NCBI GenBank assembly: GCA_030685235.1
Contig: MU839128.1
Coordinates: forward strand, 248,001-312,000
Reading direction: 5' to 3'
Length of the DNA: 64,000 nucleotides
Source: Copromyces sp. CBS 386.78
Lineage: Eukaryota; Ascomycota; Sordariomycetes; Sordariales; Sordariaceae
Positions 43,927-57,225 of this stretch are shown here, piece after piece; position 1 is the first letter of the stretch, and the number at the start of each line of letters is the position of its first letter. The notes below the pieces were generated by a model that ran no database searches, was not told the origin of the DNA, and worked only from the letters and a program-made list of their open reading frames with translations. The translations under genes were made by a program, and so were the position numbers.

Positions 43927-45230
43927 TGTGACTTGTGTTAACACTGACGAGAAGTAAGTATCGTAGGAAGGCTTGCTTCGTGAAAGATAGGTGAAAGTAT
44001 GCTTTAGGCCTGGATAAGTGATGGCTTTTTGGGATAAGCTGATATGATATGAATGTGAGGAAGTTGCCGAAAGATTGCAAAGTGAGACAAGGCAGGTTGG
44101 AACTCTGGGGTCTCTGGAATCTGATAGCCGATCGGTCCGATGAGGGCGATGTTTGGATTGTGAAGGGAAATGACAACATCGAAGACGACACGGCAAGGGT
44201 CTTATATAGATCCTCTTTGTCCTTGCCTTACCTTTTACTTGCACTTGCCCTTGGTCTTGGCCGATGCCCAAGCGGGTCATAGCCTGCCCTGCGCAAGACA
44301 CACAGGAATGGAAGTCATCCATCCTAAGATTTGATCCCCTCCCTCCCCTCCCTCCCCTCACTCCGCAGCCTTCAGATAACAGTTTCAAAAGAGTCAGCAG
44401 ATTAGAAACTCGGTGTACGAACGAGTGTAATTACTCAGGACCTGGCTGAGAATAAGTTAGCCGATTCACCGGATGATAAAGGTGACAATGGGAAAAGATG
44501 AAGCCGTTTGTGGCTTCACTCACCGTATTGTACTACACTACCCCCTTTGGAGAGGTAACTTGAGACCCTTTATGTAGTCTAGATCCAAGATCGGACTAGA
44601 CCAATCAAATGATCTGCGCCGGCTCATTTAGACTTGGGGAGCTAGGTCCGGGGTGACCCAGCCCTACACCTCTCTAGTGTACCTCCTGCCCCTATTCGGG
44701 AACATCCATCTATACCTTAGGTAGGGGATCTGGCAGTCATTGATTGGTTCTTTACGAAGACGCCGACTCCGCGTTTTTTTGCAAAACAAGATGAATCTTT
44801 TACCTGAATGGTTTTAGTAGTAGTAGGTTCCGTCTTGACTGCTTACCTACTTGCCCTCTACCTACGGACTGTAATGCGCAATTGGTTTTTTCTTCTTTGA
44901 GTGTTTGGGGATGAAATGCAACTTGATGCTGTTTCAGGCAAGGGAAATTGGCAGAAGAAATAAAGTAAGTGGAAGCGGTGTTAGGAATCTAGACTAGACT
45001 TGGACCCCAAGGATACATACGGTCAAGATGATGCGTGTAAGTGATCGCGTAGTTGGTCGTATGTAAGGTACTGCATCCCGCTACTACACTAGTGTTGGGC
45101 ACTCACAGTTACTCGTCGGTTAGGTTGAGTGGGCCACCCTCTGGGGGCCTCGCTTACATAACAAGCCAACCGACTCTAGGCTCCTCCCAGAGTCGGATTT
45201 TTTACCTGTAACGCGTAGGGTCTATAACGG
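43927..45230. other. Intergenic, edge of the RIPed block
   Basis: 5' flank of the Cys-repeat gene, then 800 bases of ordinary AT-balanced DNA without a gene. A small hairpin (CCGACTCT ... AGAGTCGG, about 45,170-45,196) lies just before the sharp change to AT-rich DNA. Confidence 0.45.
44201..44210 (-). promoter_or_regulatory. Possible TATA box of the Cys-repeat gene
   Basis: TCTATATAAG on the minus strand, about 275 bases before the ATG at 43,926. The long spacing makes it tentative. Confidence 0.35.
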
Positions 45231-45846
45231 TCAGATATCTGTACACAATTATAACTCTATTACCAGATTAGCTATAAATATAATAAAATATGCAAAATGA
45301 AGTTTTCAATTACCCGCATCTAGCAATGTATTTATATTAAACTCAAAAGGTCGTAATATATTATTGTTGTAATTTATAATGTAGGTAGTCCGTACTTACA
45401 ATATAATATCCAAGTCTTCGTCTTCCCCCCTATCTTTAATATCGCTATTAAAATCGCTAGAACTATCTAGTACGGTAATTATTACCCTAGTACGGTTTAT
45501 AAGCACTTCGAATTTTTGGCCTACTACTATAATAGTTACTATAGCCTCCTCCTCCTTCCTTTCGTCTATATTTATAGCCTTCTCCTTCCCTTTCCCCTTA
45601 TAGGAAGTAAATAGCTTTTCCTTCTACTTCTATTTTTTTTTAGGGGGGTAGGGTATTAATAGAGGAAGCCGTAATAATAATTCAATTAAATAAATATGCT
45701 TAGGTATAGTAGGAAGTTTATTAAGGATAATAGCCTTGTTGCTTAAGATAATTTCTACCGACAACGAATTTCTCCTACGGATTTTCCTACTCCTTTTTTT
45801 ACTATACGTTTTAAAGGGTACGAAATCTTCTTTTATAGTAGAGTAG

Positions 45847-45851
45847 GTAGC
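45847..45851. repeat. Target-site duplication GTAGC, left
   Basis: Five bases identical to 57,587-57,591 on the other side of the LTR element. Confidence 0.85.
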
Positions 45852-46212
45852 TGTTATAGTAAGATGGTGCCAACTATCTACACCTATTTAGCTAAGCCCG
45901 ATAGGGTTGAGATCGACTGTATCAGGTTCGGCTTTAAGACTTATATTAAGGTCGATATAATCGGACTTGATACTAAGTAATATCGAGTTTAATAATGTTG
46001 AATTTAGATAGTTACAACCTAGGATTTAAATTAATAAGTAATATTACTAAGTAAATATTTTAATTATATATAAATTAATTAATATTTTCCTCTCTTCGAA
46101 AGAAGGGAAATAAATAACTATTAATTACCTAGTATTATATTAAATACTATTATACCGGACGGTATCCGGCGTAATAGTATTAAGTATATATTAGCCTATA
46201 GTTCGCGTAATA
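45852..46212 (-). repeat. LTR (left copy; 3' LTR with respect to coding)
   Basis: 361 bp, directly repeated at 57,226-57,586. It holds a GC hairpin (CCGGAC..TATCCGG) and differs from the other copy mostly by C/T and G/A changes. Confidence 0.93.
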
Positions 46213-46281
46213 ATTTCCCGGGGGCCCGAAAGATAATTATTATAATATTTAACTACTAATTAATATTATATATATTTATTA

Positions 46282-48768
46282 TTACTCTTCAAATTTATTC
46301 CTTCCCCGAAACTCCTTTAATAATTCGCTTAGTTTACTAATAATAGACTTAATATTATTTTCAGAAATATTTTAGCGAATAGTCGAATCCGACCTATTAA
46401 TATTTATAAAAGAAACTTCCTTCCTTTTTTTTTTATTAATATTAATAATACGACGACGTTTTAAAGCCAATTTAGCTATAGTAGTACTTTTGCGCTTTTC
46501 TATAATATCGATTTTAGTTATACTAGTCTATTTAAATTTAGGAGTGCGGATACTAAATCCGGTTAAAATTACGAATATAAAAATAGACGGGGTAAAGTTA
46601 GAGAAAATAGTAACTTTTAGTATTATTACGAAGCGGTTAGTGCCTAATAGAATTTAAGTGGCGATTTACTAAATAATAGTAGTACGAATAATAGGACGGT
46701 TAATAATTTTAATAATATTATTACGACGGTCGGTTCTTATAACGGAAGGGGAGTTGGATTTAGCTATTTCGATATTTAATTTTATATTTTTAATTTAAGT
46801 ACTTTAATATATTTTGTAAATAAATATAGAAAGATTCTTTACGGAATTATTGAAATCGATTAGACCTTTCTTAATAATTTCTTAAGAGAGTATAAAAGTA
46901 GCGAAGGGTATATTAATAGCTTTAATATTATTAAAATAAATTTTAAAGTAATTAAATATTAATAGGTAATTTTCTATTTAATTATAAATTTTATTTATAA
47001 AGTCTTTACGAAGCTAAATAAAATTTTATTCGAACAAATTTATAAAGCATATTTTCTCTTCTACTATTTAGCATTCCTTAGTACCGTCGAATTCGGCCTC
47101 GTTAATATAAATTAAATTAATTTTACCCGCCCGGATTAATATAATATTTACTTATTTTAAAATTCTAACATTATTATTAATATAGTAGTATATAAATAAA
47201 TCGATTTTATTAGGATAAAATTCGTTCTAAATTCCTTTATCCTTCGTATTATAAATTACGAAGGCGAATTTAATTAATTACTTACGTAATTTACGAATTA
47301 GATTCGTTTCCGAAAAAGAAATATAATTATAGGCCGAAGCGCTAACGACACTTTAAATATTATTATAGAATTCGGTTAAAGTATAGTATATTATATAATA
47401 TAAATTTAAAATAAGTCTATAATATTTACGGGCTAATTAGGCGAATTCGGTACGAAAATAATTGAAAGCGAACGTACGGGGAATTATATTACTTCGGGAA
47501 TTTTTATTATCTTCTCTTTTATTAATTAGATTAAATACGGAAGGGTCGATATCCCTATTAAAAATATCGAAATTATTTTTTTCGAAGTCGTTATCTTCGT
47601 TATTGAGGATTTCTTTAATAATTAGTTCTAGCGTTAAATAAATAGTAATATCTATTTCGGAATAGAAGGCTTTTACAAATTTAATACTAGCGTCGCCGTC
47701 TATATATTAAATTCGTAGATTGGTACGTACGTTTAATACTTTTAATATAATAGCGAAACGGTTGACTTTTAAGTCGTTACCGATATATATATACCTATTA
47801 TATTAGAGAATAATAATATTCTTCGTTAAGGCGGCCCTAATAGCTGTAAAGACTTTAATTTAAGTAGGCTTAATAGATTAAATATTTACATTTACGTTAG
47901 TATAATTAAAGGTTAATATATACGCTTTTATACCGTTTCCGATTTAATTTTACTAAATATAAATAGAAGTATACGGCACGTAAATATTATTTATTAGGCC
48001 GATTAATAACGCCGGAGTCTAATATTTATATTAATAATATTTAAATACGAAGTAGGCGTTAACAACGATAGTAGTACCGGCTATAATTAAATATATACCG
48101 GTCGAAATAGTATTATTATTAATATTAATTAAAATACCGAATTTAGGTTCTATAGGCGGGATTTAGAACCGAGCCTTATAGGTAATTAATATAATTAGTT
48201 AATTATTTTCCGAATGGAGCGCCGCCGAATCGTCGATTAGTATTAGCTTATTATATTGATTTTTATTCGTAAGGATTAAATTATTGTAAGTAACCTCGAA
48301 TATATATAAAGCTTAAACTTAATATAAAATTTAATTATAAATAACTTTTAATTTGTTAAAAGTTTCGCTAAGTTTACCCGTAATATATATTATAAAATAA
48401 ATAATATTCTCCGCTAGTATTTAAATTACGAATTCCAGTCCGAAGGTAACGACGAATTCTAATATAGCGGCTTTAGCGTAACGTATTTCAATACTTACAA
48501 TATATATAATTTTGTTATTACGAAAGTTAAATTTATTTAAAATATTATTTACAATTAAATAAGCGGTTTTAAATATACGTTTATTTTTTATAAATATTTC
48601 CTTTTCTTAATTATTAACTTTATTTCTAAAGTTGCGGACGAAACTTAGTAATTCGATTTAATTAACGTTAAGGGCGAGGATTCGCTTCTTACGTATAAGT
48701 TTTGCGGAAATAGAAGGTATTATAATACTATTATTTATATAAGTACTTTAAACACTAGAAATCGACAT
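46282..48768 (-). pseudogene. Extra RIP-scarred ORF of the LTR element, about 828 codons, unknown function
   Basis: From an ATG at 48,768 one minus-strand frame can be followed without a frame change for 2487 bases to a cluster of stops at 46,284. Internal stops are all TAA or TAG, never TGA, as RIP of Gln and Trp codons would give. The conceptual protein has ordinary composition, for example segments like IEPKFGILI and YIGNDLKVNRFAI. Near its C-terminus are two basic clusters (EKRKSTT ... LKRRR and KKKRKE) that resemble nuclear localisation signals. I recognise no family. It lies after the chromodomain-like end of pol and ends about 70 bases before the LTR. It could be a captured gene, an envelope-like third ORF, or a separate element whose ends I could not see. 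Confidence 0.7.
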
Positions 48769-49149
48769 TTTACCCTATTAAAATCGATTATATTAATTTT
48801 GACGTTTGTAATTATAAGGAAATTTTATAGTATATTTTATATAAAAAGAAAAACGTATTTAAAATATATAAGAATAATGCTAATAACGATAAAAAGTTAA
48901 TAACGACGATATAAAGGTAGTAACGACTCCCCCTTTAAAAAAAAATAAAGGATAGTAAAAAGTAAATATAAAGACGGACGAAATAAGAAGGAAAATAAAT
49001 AAAAGAAAATTTCTATAGACGCGTAGTTTAAATATTAATTAAATAATAATTCCGACGAAAGCGAGCCTACCCTTTTATATTAGCCGATTAACTTTAATTA
49101 GCGTAATTACTTATATTATATTAAAACGGTCTTATTTCCTACTTACGTA

Positions 49150-52100
49150 GGGTATCCGCGGGGGCGGGCCGGTAAATTTACTATAATACATCCTTTCGAA
49201 CGAAGAATCTCCTTTACTTCTATTTATTTAAGGGGTATATAATTTAATTTAACCCTTTCAACTTCTTAATCTACTAAGTAATTAATTTTATAAATATAAA
49301 TAACGTCTTCCGATAAAGAGATTAAAACCGATTTTTTAACTTATTAGTTGGCGGTATTGCTTTTACTACGGGGCCTGGTAAAATATTCGATAACTTTACC
49401 CTTTTTTTTGTAGGTACGAATATAGCGGTTAAGGATTTTCTCTACTACGAAATCCTTTTAATTATCGATTTCGATATCTTCCGCCGGGTCTATATTCCGA
49501 TTATACGGGTCCTATTTTTAAGTAGGTTTCTATAATTACGCAATTAAAATTACAGGGTAGAATTATAAACCTTTAGGGAAATTTAATTTATAAATTAATT
49601 TCTTTACTTTCTAAACGATTTTATATAGTTTTAAACGTTTAATTAATTACTTCGGCTTCAGCTTTCTTAGTAGGTAATATCCTTTATTTAAGCGTAAAAA
49701 TACAGTATTTCCGACTTTGAAATTAAATAACTAATATTAAAGGTTGTATTTTAATTTAGCGGCGACTCTAATTATATTAATTAAAACGGCTACCTCCTTT
49801 TAAAGCCTTTTATAAATTATTTAGAAAATTTTAATATCGATAGGCTCGGCCCTACTACTATTAAAAAGTACTTTAATAAAAAACTTCAGCTTAAAGCCGA
49901 ATATAATTTTATTAGGGGATATACCGAATATAATTTAGAAAATATTATTAAAAGTATATTAGAACGTAAGTAATATATTAATTTAAAATTCGTTTAATAT
50001 TAAATAATATATATAAATAGTAAATTCAATTATTTAATTTATATTTTCGGATTAGCTATCAATTTATAAATAGTACGTCGTTAAAAATAGTAGTTTAATA
50101 TTATATTAATCGAATATAACTTTTTATAATATTACAATAAACTTCGGATTATAATTATTAATAATTATTTAGGGAAAACCCTAATTATTAATTATTTATA
50201 CTTTTATAAATACTATTACCTAATTTTCTATTTTGTAAAACGAATATCCGGTAATAAGTAGTTTCTTCTTATTAAATTTATATATTTAAGTAGCGAGGGT
50301 ATTTAAGGAGTTGAAATTAGGAAGCGCTTAGAAATTTCTTCTAGCGTTTATAGGAAGTATATTAGTAATAAAATTAATAGTAATCGTATAATACGGCTAG
50401 GGGAAAGATTTAATCGGTTATAATTCGTTAAGAATTGAGTTTCAATCGGTCTAATATTAATAATATATTGGGTAGTATTATATATAAATTTGTACCTTCT
50501 ACGTCTTTTTATTAAAATAAATATAATTGAATTCGGTTATTATATAGTTAACGCCGAAATATTAATTCTAGGACGTCCTTAATACAACCGCGTAGAATAT
50601 ATAACCGCCGCTTATTATAAAAATTAATATAATATAATAGCCCGTTTTCGATATAGAAAAGGCTAATTAGTAATTGTAGTCGCTTCCTGCTTTTTCGCAT
50701 ACATATTAAATTAGGAGCGTTAGCTTTAGCAAGGGTAGTTATAATATTAATATATTTAAGATTTTTTTTGTAACTTTAAATTAATTAGTTGTAAAAAATT
50801 TCGGAAAGGATAAATTTAACGTTTATAGTATTAATATAAGTATATTCGGCCTAATTTACTTATATATCCTCTAATTAGTTAATATTATTATAGTTTATAT
50901 AACGATCTAATTTTATAAGTAATTTAAATAAAGCGTTAGGTACGACGTTTAGCGGCTTTATGATATAAAATACGTTAAGCCGAAATTAAGAAGTTTAATT
51001 GGCCGCATTTACAAATTTGAAATTTATTTTATTAAAATCTATTATAATTAAAGATATATACTTTAAAATACTTTTAATAAAGGAATAATCGGTTAAAATA
51101 TTAATAGGATATTTATTAAACTAAATTATTTTCTTCTATTTCTTTAAAACTTAAATAATAGCGGCGACTTTAGTTTCAGTAGACCTATAATACTTTTTTA
51201 TAGGATTAATTTCGCGAAATATATAAGTAATCGGCTATATTTATTTAATAAGAATATTTTTATTTAGAATTAATTCCCTATCCTATTCTTTAATAAATTA
51301 GAAGGTTATATTTGCGAAACCTTATTAGTAAGCGTCGGTTTTAAATTATAAAATTTTATTTTAGCGGTAATATTATTATTTTATTTATTTATAAAAATCT
51401 TTTTATATATTTTTAAACGTTTTAAATTCGTCTTTAGTCGGCTCGAATTTAATATATACGGTATATACTTTATAGGCGTTTTTAAAAGTATTAGTAAAGA
51501 GTTCGCCGCTCTTTCGCCCGTAATAAAATAATTTAGTTTTATAGCGTTCGAAGAACGTACTATAAATTTAAAATTACAGAATAGATTATTAAAACTAATT
51601 TACTATATTAAAATACATTTTTAATATATTAAGGGAATTTAGGAATTTAATCTTCCGAAAAGCTTTAATACGATTATCGATATACTAAATCCCTTTATTA
51701 TCGACTATATACTTTAGAAATTTAACAGAGGGGTACTTAATAAAAAATTTATCGGCGTTAATATATATACGGTATTCGTTAATAATATATAGTATTATTT
51801 TTAAGTATTCTACGTACTTTTTAACGGATTTATTAAATATAACGATATTATTAATATAAATACGTATAAAATAGCGGTTTTCGAAGAAAAGACGGTCTAT
51901 AAAGCGTTAAGCGAAAGCCGGGGCATTTTTAAACTTTATAAATATTATATTAAATTATTTAAACCTTCGCAAACTAATTACAATTATACAGTCCTTATAT
52001 TTCGTATATATTAGTAATTAATAGTAGAAATTAAATATATTAAAAATGGAAAAAATAATACAATTTATTATATTATTTATAATATCCTATTAGTTAAGTA

Positions 52101-52818
52101 GTAGGTAAATATTAAAGATAGTTACTTCGTTTAGTAGTTAAAAGTTGGATATAATACAGGACTTTTTAATTAAACCGACTTTCTTTTAAATTACGAAGAC
52201 AGAATAAACTAATAGCGTAGGCTATTTTATAAAGTTTATCCTTCCTTATATATATAAATAATTATATATTTCGTCTAAAAATATATAATTTTTATACTTA
52301 AATAGGTATATTCGAATTATGCGCCGCTAATTCTACTATTTTTTAATAAGATTAATGCGCATTTTCTCGTTTTCAGCTATAAGAATAATATTGTAGTTTC
52401 GGAATACATTAAAATTATCGATTACTTCTATAAATATTTAAACGAATTCGATATTATAGTAATAAATATTTATATTAACTTTAATTTTAGCCTTTAAAAT
52501 ATTGTCCGACTTATTTAATTTTTATAACAGCGGTTTAAAAGATTTAAATTTAATATTTATTATAGAGTCGGTAGTAATTTAATTAAGTTTCTTAGTAAAA
52601 AGGGTAAATTATTTTATTTCTTCGTTTAAGAATATAATATATTAAATTAGGGTAAGCTCGGCTTTAATAGCGGATATAAAGTACTTTAAATTATTAAAAT
52701 CGATTAATATAGCGATTTCGTCCCCTATATATTTATAGATATACCCTAACGTTTCCTTTAACTTAATAATAATAAGTTAATCCGCCCGGTTGAAGATTAT
52801 AATTATCTTTTATATCCG
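49150..52818 (-). pseudogene. RIP-destroyed pol: reverse transcriptase, integrase, chromodomain-like end
   Basis: Minus-strand translation shows RFIDRLFFENRYFIRIYINN near 51.85-51.9 kb, the gypsy reverse transcriptase core with its YxDD turned into YINN by G-to-A change. It continues with INADKFFIKYPSVKFLKYIV. Near 50.04-50.1 kb is the integrase segment TTYYL-ID-SENIN with stops at Gln places, matching YHPxTDGQSExxN. Near 49.4 kb the segment FVVEKILNRYIRTYKKKGKV resembles the start of a chromodomain. Limits are approximate. No activity is possible. Confidence 0.8.
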
Positions 52819-52826
52819 AATAATAA
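52819..52826. repeat. Target-site duplication AATAATAA, left
   Basis: Identical to 53,534-53,541. The surrounding DNA is AT-rich, so chance similarity is somewhat more likely than elsewhere. Confidence 0.72.
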
Positions 52827-53533
52827 GAGAAAGTCTTTTCGCACTGCTATAAAAGTCTTACGGCACTGTCGCCCCACCCTCGCCCCATCGCTCCCGCGCG
52901 CTAATGCACTCCAAAATTTTTGAGCCAATCAAATCGCTCGCATCCATTCTGAGTCTCCACGCTCCAGTTCTTGGCGTCAGCAAACCGTACCGCGCCCGCC
53001 AAGCCCCCAGATTACAGCCCATTACACATCCTACCCCTGCACACGGATCGCTGACAGCCGTGACAATCGCTAACAGCCAATCGCTGACAGCTGTGACAGC
53101 CGTGACAGCTGTTATAATCGTTGACAGCCGTAATAGCCGTAATAGCCGTAACAGTCACTGACAGCTGTGACAATCGCTGACAGCCATGACAGCCGTGACA
53201 GCCGTGACAGCCGTGACAGCCGTGCGATGTGCGACCGTGCCGCTAAGTGCCCTGTAAAGTGCGCTGTAAAGTGGCCAATCTGGGTGCACGGGTAGATCTG
53301 GGTGCAGATCTGGGCGCACATCTGGGCTGGGCACGTGACTAAAGAATGTGCCCAGATTTCTGGTGTGAAATCTATGAAAGAATACTGCTGCCAAGCTGAG
53401 TGTGGAGACTCAAATGGATGCGAGCGATTTGATTGGCTCAAACATTTTGGAGTGCATTAGCGCGCGGGAAGGGTGTAAGTGGGTGGGGCGACAGTGCCGT
53501 AAGACTTTTATAGCAGTGCGAAAAGACTTTCTC
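52827..53533. mobile_element. Un-RIPed 707-bp inverted-repeat element (MITE-like) with minisatellite core
   Basis: Arms of about 134 bp (52,827-52,960 and 53,402-53,533) are inverted copies, both starting GAGAAAGTCTTTTCGC and sharing blocks such as GCGCGCTAATGCACTCCAAAA and GAGCCAATCAAATCGCTCG. They are flanked by an 8-bp direct repeat AATAATAA. Base composition is normal with plenty of CpA and TpG, in sharp contrast to the RIPed host element, so it arrived after RIP acted there. No transposase fits inside, so it is non-autonomous. Eight-base duplications occur in hAT-type and a few other superfamilies, but the ends do not resemble a classic hAT end, so the family is left open. Confidence 0.87.
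53044..53225 (+). repeat. 9-bp minisatellite (TGACAGCCG units) in the MITE-like element
   Basis: About 20 head-to-tail or near-tandem units of TGACAGCCG and variants (TGACAGCTG, TAATAGCCG, TGACAATCG). The most regular stretch is about 53,188-53,223. Variants differ mainly by C/T and G/A. A second loose repeat (ATCTGGGYGCA) follows at 53,278-53,330. Confidence 0.85.
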
Positions 53534-53541
53534 AATAATAA
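53534..53541. repeat. Target-site duplication AATAATAA, right
   Basis: Identical to 52,819-52,826, directly after the right arm. Confidence 0.72.
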
Positions 53542-53559
53542 TTGTATAATTTAAAATAG

Positions 53560-56500
53560 AGTTATATTCGGACTTGAAATAATATGCTTTAAGGTCGATT
53601 CGGCGCGGATCTAGGGGTAAATCGAAATATTAGACTGTAATATTAATTTTCGAATACGCTAGTACTACTACTTTAAACTTTATTATTATTTTACATAATA
53701 TTATTATTATTATTAGAGTATTATAATAAAATTTATTACTTTAAAATTAAATTAAATACTAATTCCGAATTTTATAATATATACGCCTTATAACCTTTAT
53801 TCTATATACGGAGCGGAAGGGTACTTCGCCATTATAGAAATTAATATTAGTTTTATAATTTATAAAGAAGCGTATTCTTAAAAGAAATTTAGGTATTAGG
53901 TTCGGTACTATATTAGCTTTAATTTGGAAATAGTTGATAATTAACGTACTATAAATCCGTTTACCAACGTAGAAATTAAATTCAATTTATTATGAAATAT
54001 AATACGAACTTATAATATTTAATACTTTATAGCCTTTAATAGAATATTAACGAGGGGCTTTTACGAATTAAGTTACAAATTCCTTATTTATTAAAATATT
54101 GGAGGCTTCTAAATTTAAATAAATTTCGATATCTTTTTCCTTAAAATTGCGTTGAATAAGGATTTAGAAAAAAATTATTTTACGAAGAATAATAAATAAT
54201 TTACAAACTAGCGAAGGGTTAATTTTTATTATTTATTATTCTTTAAAGGCGAAATTTATATTTTTATTTTCGTCTTCGGTTTTTAACCCGATTAAAATTA
54301 AATAGACTTCCTAAGGGCCTTTTATAAGTATTTAATAAAATATATCCGATAAATTTAAAGTATTAATTATATTCGAATTTAATTAGTATTAGATAAACGT
54401 AATAGCCGAATTTAACCTAATTAGAATTAACTCCGTTGGAATTAATTTAAACGCTTCTTCTAAATTTGTATTGGAATCGGTATTATATATTAAAGATTAG
54501 TAATATAAGGCCTATTTTATAAATTCTTTTTCGCTATCGGATTCGGCTGTTATATAGTAAGAATCTTTATAGTTATCCTCTAATTTATTTCCTTTATTAA
54601 TTATTACGTATTTGGATTCGCTTATTTTGTAGACCTTTTTATTAGCTTTAGCGTCGTTAAAATCGATATAGAAATAGTTATTATAGTAATAATTACTATT
54701 TTTATTATAAATTTCTCTCCGAAAATATTTATAGCGTTTAAAGTTATTATTATTTTTATAACCCCGATTCTAATTAGAGTTTGCCCGGGAATTTTAACTA
54801 TAATTATAGTAATTATCCCTTCCGTTAATACGATCCTTCTTTTATTTTTTAATATAATTAAATTTTCTTCTTCTACGAATTGTAAGATTACCCTTACAAT
54901 CCTTCTTACCTTATATTATAGTTTCGGCTTTAATTAAGAAACCGCTCTTAATACCTTCCCTTACGAAATAGGCATAAGATTTATCATTTAACTTTTTGTA
55001 AAATACTTTAATTTTCTTATTGATAAAGAATAAAAAGTTATTATAGATATTATAGATAATTAGAATTATAGTACCGAAGCGGAAATTAATATATATCGAA
55101 TTCTAAAAATGAATAAAGAATTAAAAGTCTTTAAATTCGCCGATATTCCGGGTATATTAGAATAATTATATAGCGAAAATACGAATCGAGGTTTTTTTAT
55201 TATTATATTTAATAGTGATTTATTATTATTAAATTAGGCGAAGGATTTATAGACTTTAAATCCGAATTATTTAATTATATATATTAAAAACTTAGTAGCA
55301 GTAATAATAGCTTTATATTTATTATTATAAGATAATTATTTAATCTATTAATTAAAAGCAGCGCTTTAAAGTAAATTAAAAGCTTTTTCTAATTATAAGG
55401 CGTACCGGGCCGGGTAGAGCTTTATAGTATAGCGGACGTATTCTACTTATAAGTAGGGGTCCGAATAATATTTTATTTTTTTAATAAAAAAAGACTTAAA
55501 TTTATTAAAAATATTATAGTTTGGATTAGGTTAAAATAACTTTACGTTAATAGGTTTCTACTAATTATCCGAATAATAATATATTATAAGGTCGGATATA
55601 GGCGGGGTTTAATTATTAAAAGGTATATTAGGGTCGTTATAAAGGATTCTATTATTTAGAAACTTATTTAATAGTCCCGAAGGGCTAGCCAAAGGCCCTC
55701 TTTTATTTCTAACGCCCGTAGGAGTATTAAAAATAATTAGAATAATATTAATAATAATTATTCTATTTAGAAGGGTAAACTTATAAATTCTAGCGGGTAT
55801 TATAGTCGCCGCTCTTTTAGTACCCTTATTTCGGGGTTAGGATTTAGGAACTACTACCGATTTAATAGTATTAATATTATTCGGACTAAGGTCTCCCTCG
55901 TTAAATTCAATTTATAGGTTTTTTATAAACATTATAGTAGCTATTTAATTAATAAAGTTATTTAATAGTAATTTATTACATATTAATAAATTAAATAATA
56001 TTCTAATTAACAAAATGTCTTTTATAGAAATATTAAAATTAAACTTTTATATATTTAGTATAGAAATATCTAAATTTAATTTATATATATTATAGGGAAA
56101 TTCTTTTTCCTAATCGAATTATTCGACAGTTAGCTTTTAATAATAATTCTTATTCGATTTTAGGGCGTTAAATTCAATAATTCTTTTTAACGTCGAAAAT
56201 ATTATTAATATTTTACTATAAAGTTTATACTAAAGGGATAAGGAAATTAATATTAGCTATCTTATTAAATTAGCCCAATTTTATTCTTTTTTACAATCTT
56301 ACTCTTAAATTAATAAAACGTTCTTCTACGCTAATATTATATAAATTTGAACGGTTAAAAGTATTAATAAAAATATTAAAGGCCGTACGCCCGTAATAAG
56401 TAGTAATACTTCCTATAGAAGATTAATTCTAAAAATCTTTAAAATTATATAATAATTTTTTAAATTTAGTATTAATACTTACCGCTACCAATATTATAAA

Positions 56501-57200
56501 GATAATATTAAAGCCAATTCGCCTACCTTTTTAAATTTAATAATATATTAAGGTAAGGTTAGGGCCGGTTTTAATAGGTATAATAAGTATTAAGGCCGGT
56601 AGTTAGGCGGAAGAATTATATTTAAATTAAGGACGAAAACGATTTAAAAAGAACAAAGCCGACGTTTATTTTATAAGGAGATAAATAAATTCCGAATTCT
56701 ACTTATATTATAAAAGTACGCGGTTTAAAGTTTCTTCGTATCCTACGTTAGTCGGTCGCTTTCTATCCTTATATTTTCGTTATTTTTAGCGAATTTTGGG
56801 TTCGCTCTTAATAACCTTTTTAAATACGAATTCGTTGTATAGGTTGAATATTATACAAATTATTAATTTAGCGATATTTGGCCGGAAGTTTTGGTTTCGG
56901 GTTATTATAAGACGTGTTAACTCTTCGTCAAAAATTTATAAGTAAAAGTTCGCTATATTAGGGTTTTTTTTAAATCGAGTTAAGGTTCGTATAACTTCGA
57001 AATTAATATTATCGAATTCGTTTTTAAAAATTTAAAAATAGATTATTTAATAATAATAAATTTTTCTCGTTCTATCTACTTATTCGTCGGTTTAAATAAT
57101 TGGAAAATATAATATTACATTACTTTTTAGCGAAGTTACGCCGCCGGGTACGAAAAAATATAGTAGTAAAAAGGTAATAATAAAAATAATATATAAAATT
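53560..57200 (-). pseudogene. RIP-destroyed gag and protease part of the LTR element
   Basis: The minus-strand frame broken by RIP-type stops is recognisable between the right LTR and the small insertion. At about 54.6-54.85 kb it reads a basic, Asn/Tyr-rich segment (RGYKNNNNFKRYKYFRRE), like the nucleocapsid end of Gag. Limits are approximate. Confidence 0.55.
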
Positions 57201-57225
57201 CAATTCTAAAATTATAAATATTATT

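Noticed and set aside
53044..53225. CRISPR-like array
   Set aside because: Units are 9 bp, contiguous and without spacers, in a eukaryotic context; it is a minisatellite.
52904..53441. Frames on both strands inside the MITE-like element
   Set aside because: They are translations of the 9-bp minisatellite and the inverted arms, not a transposase.
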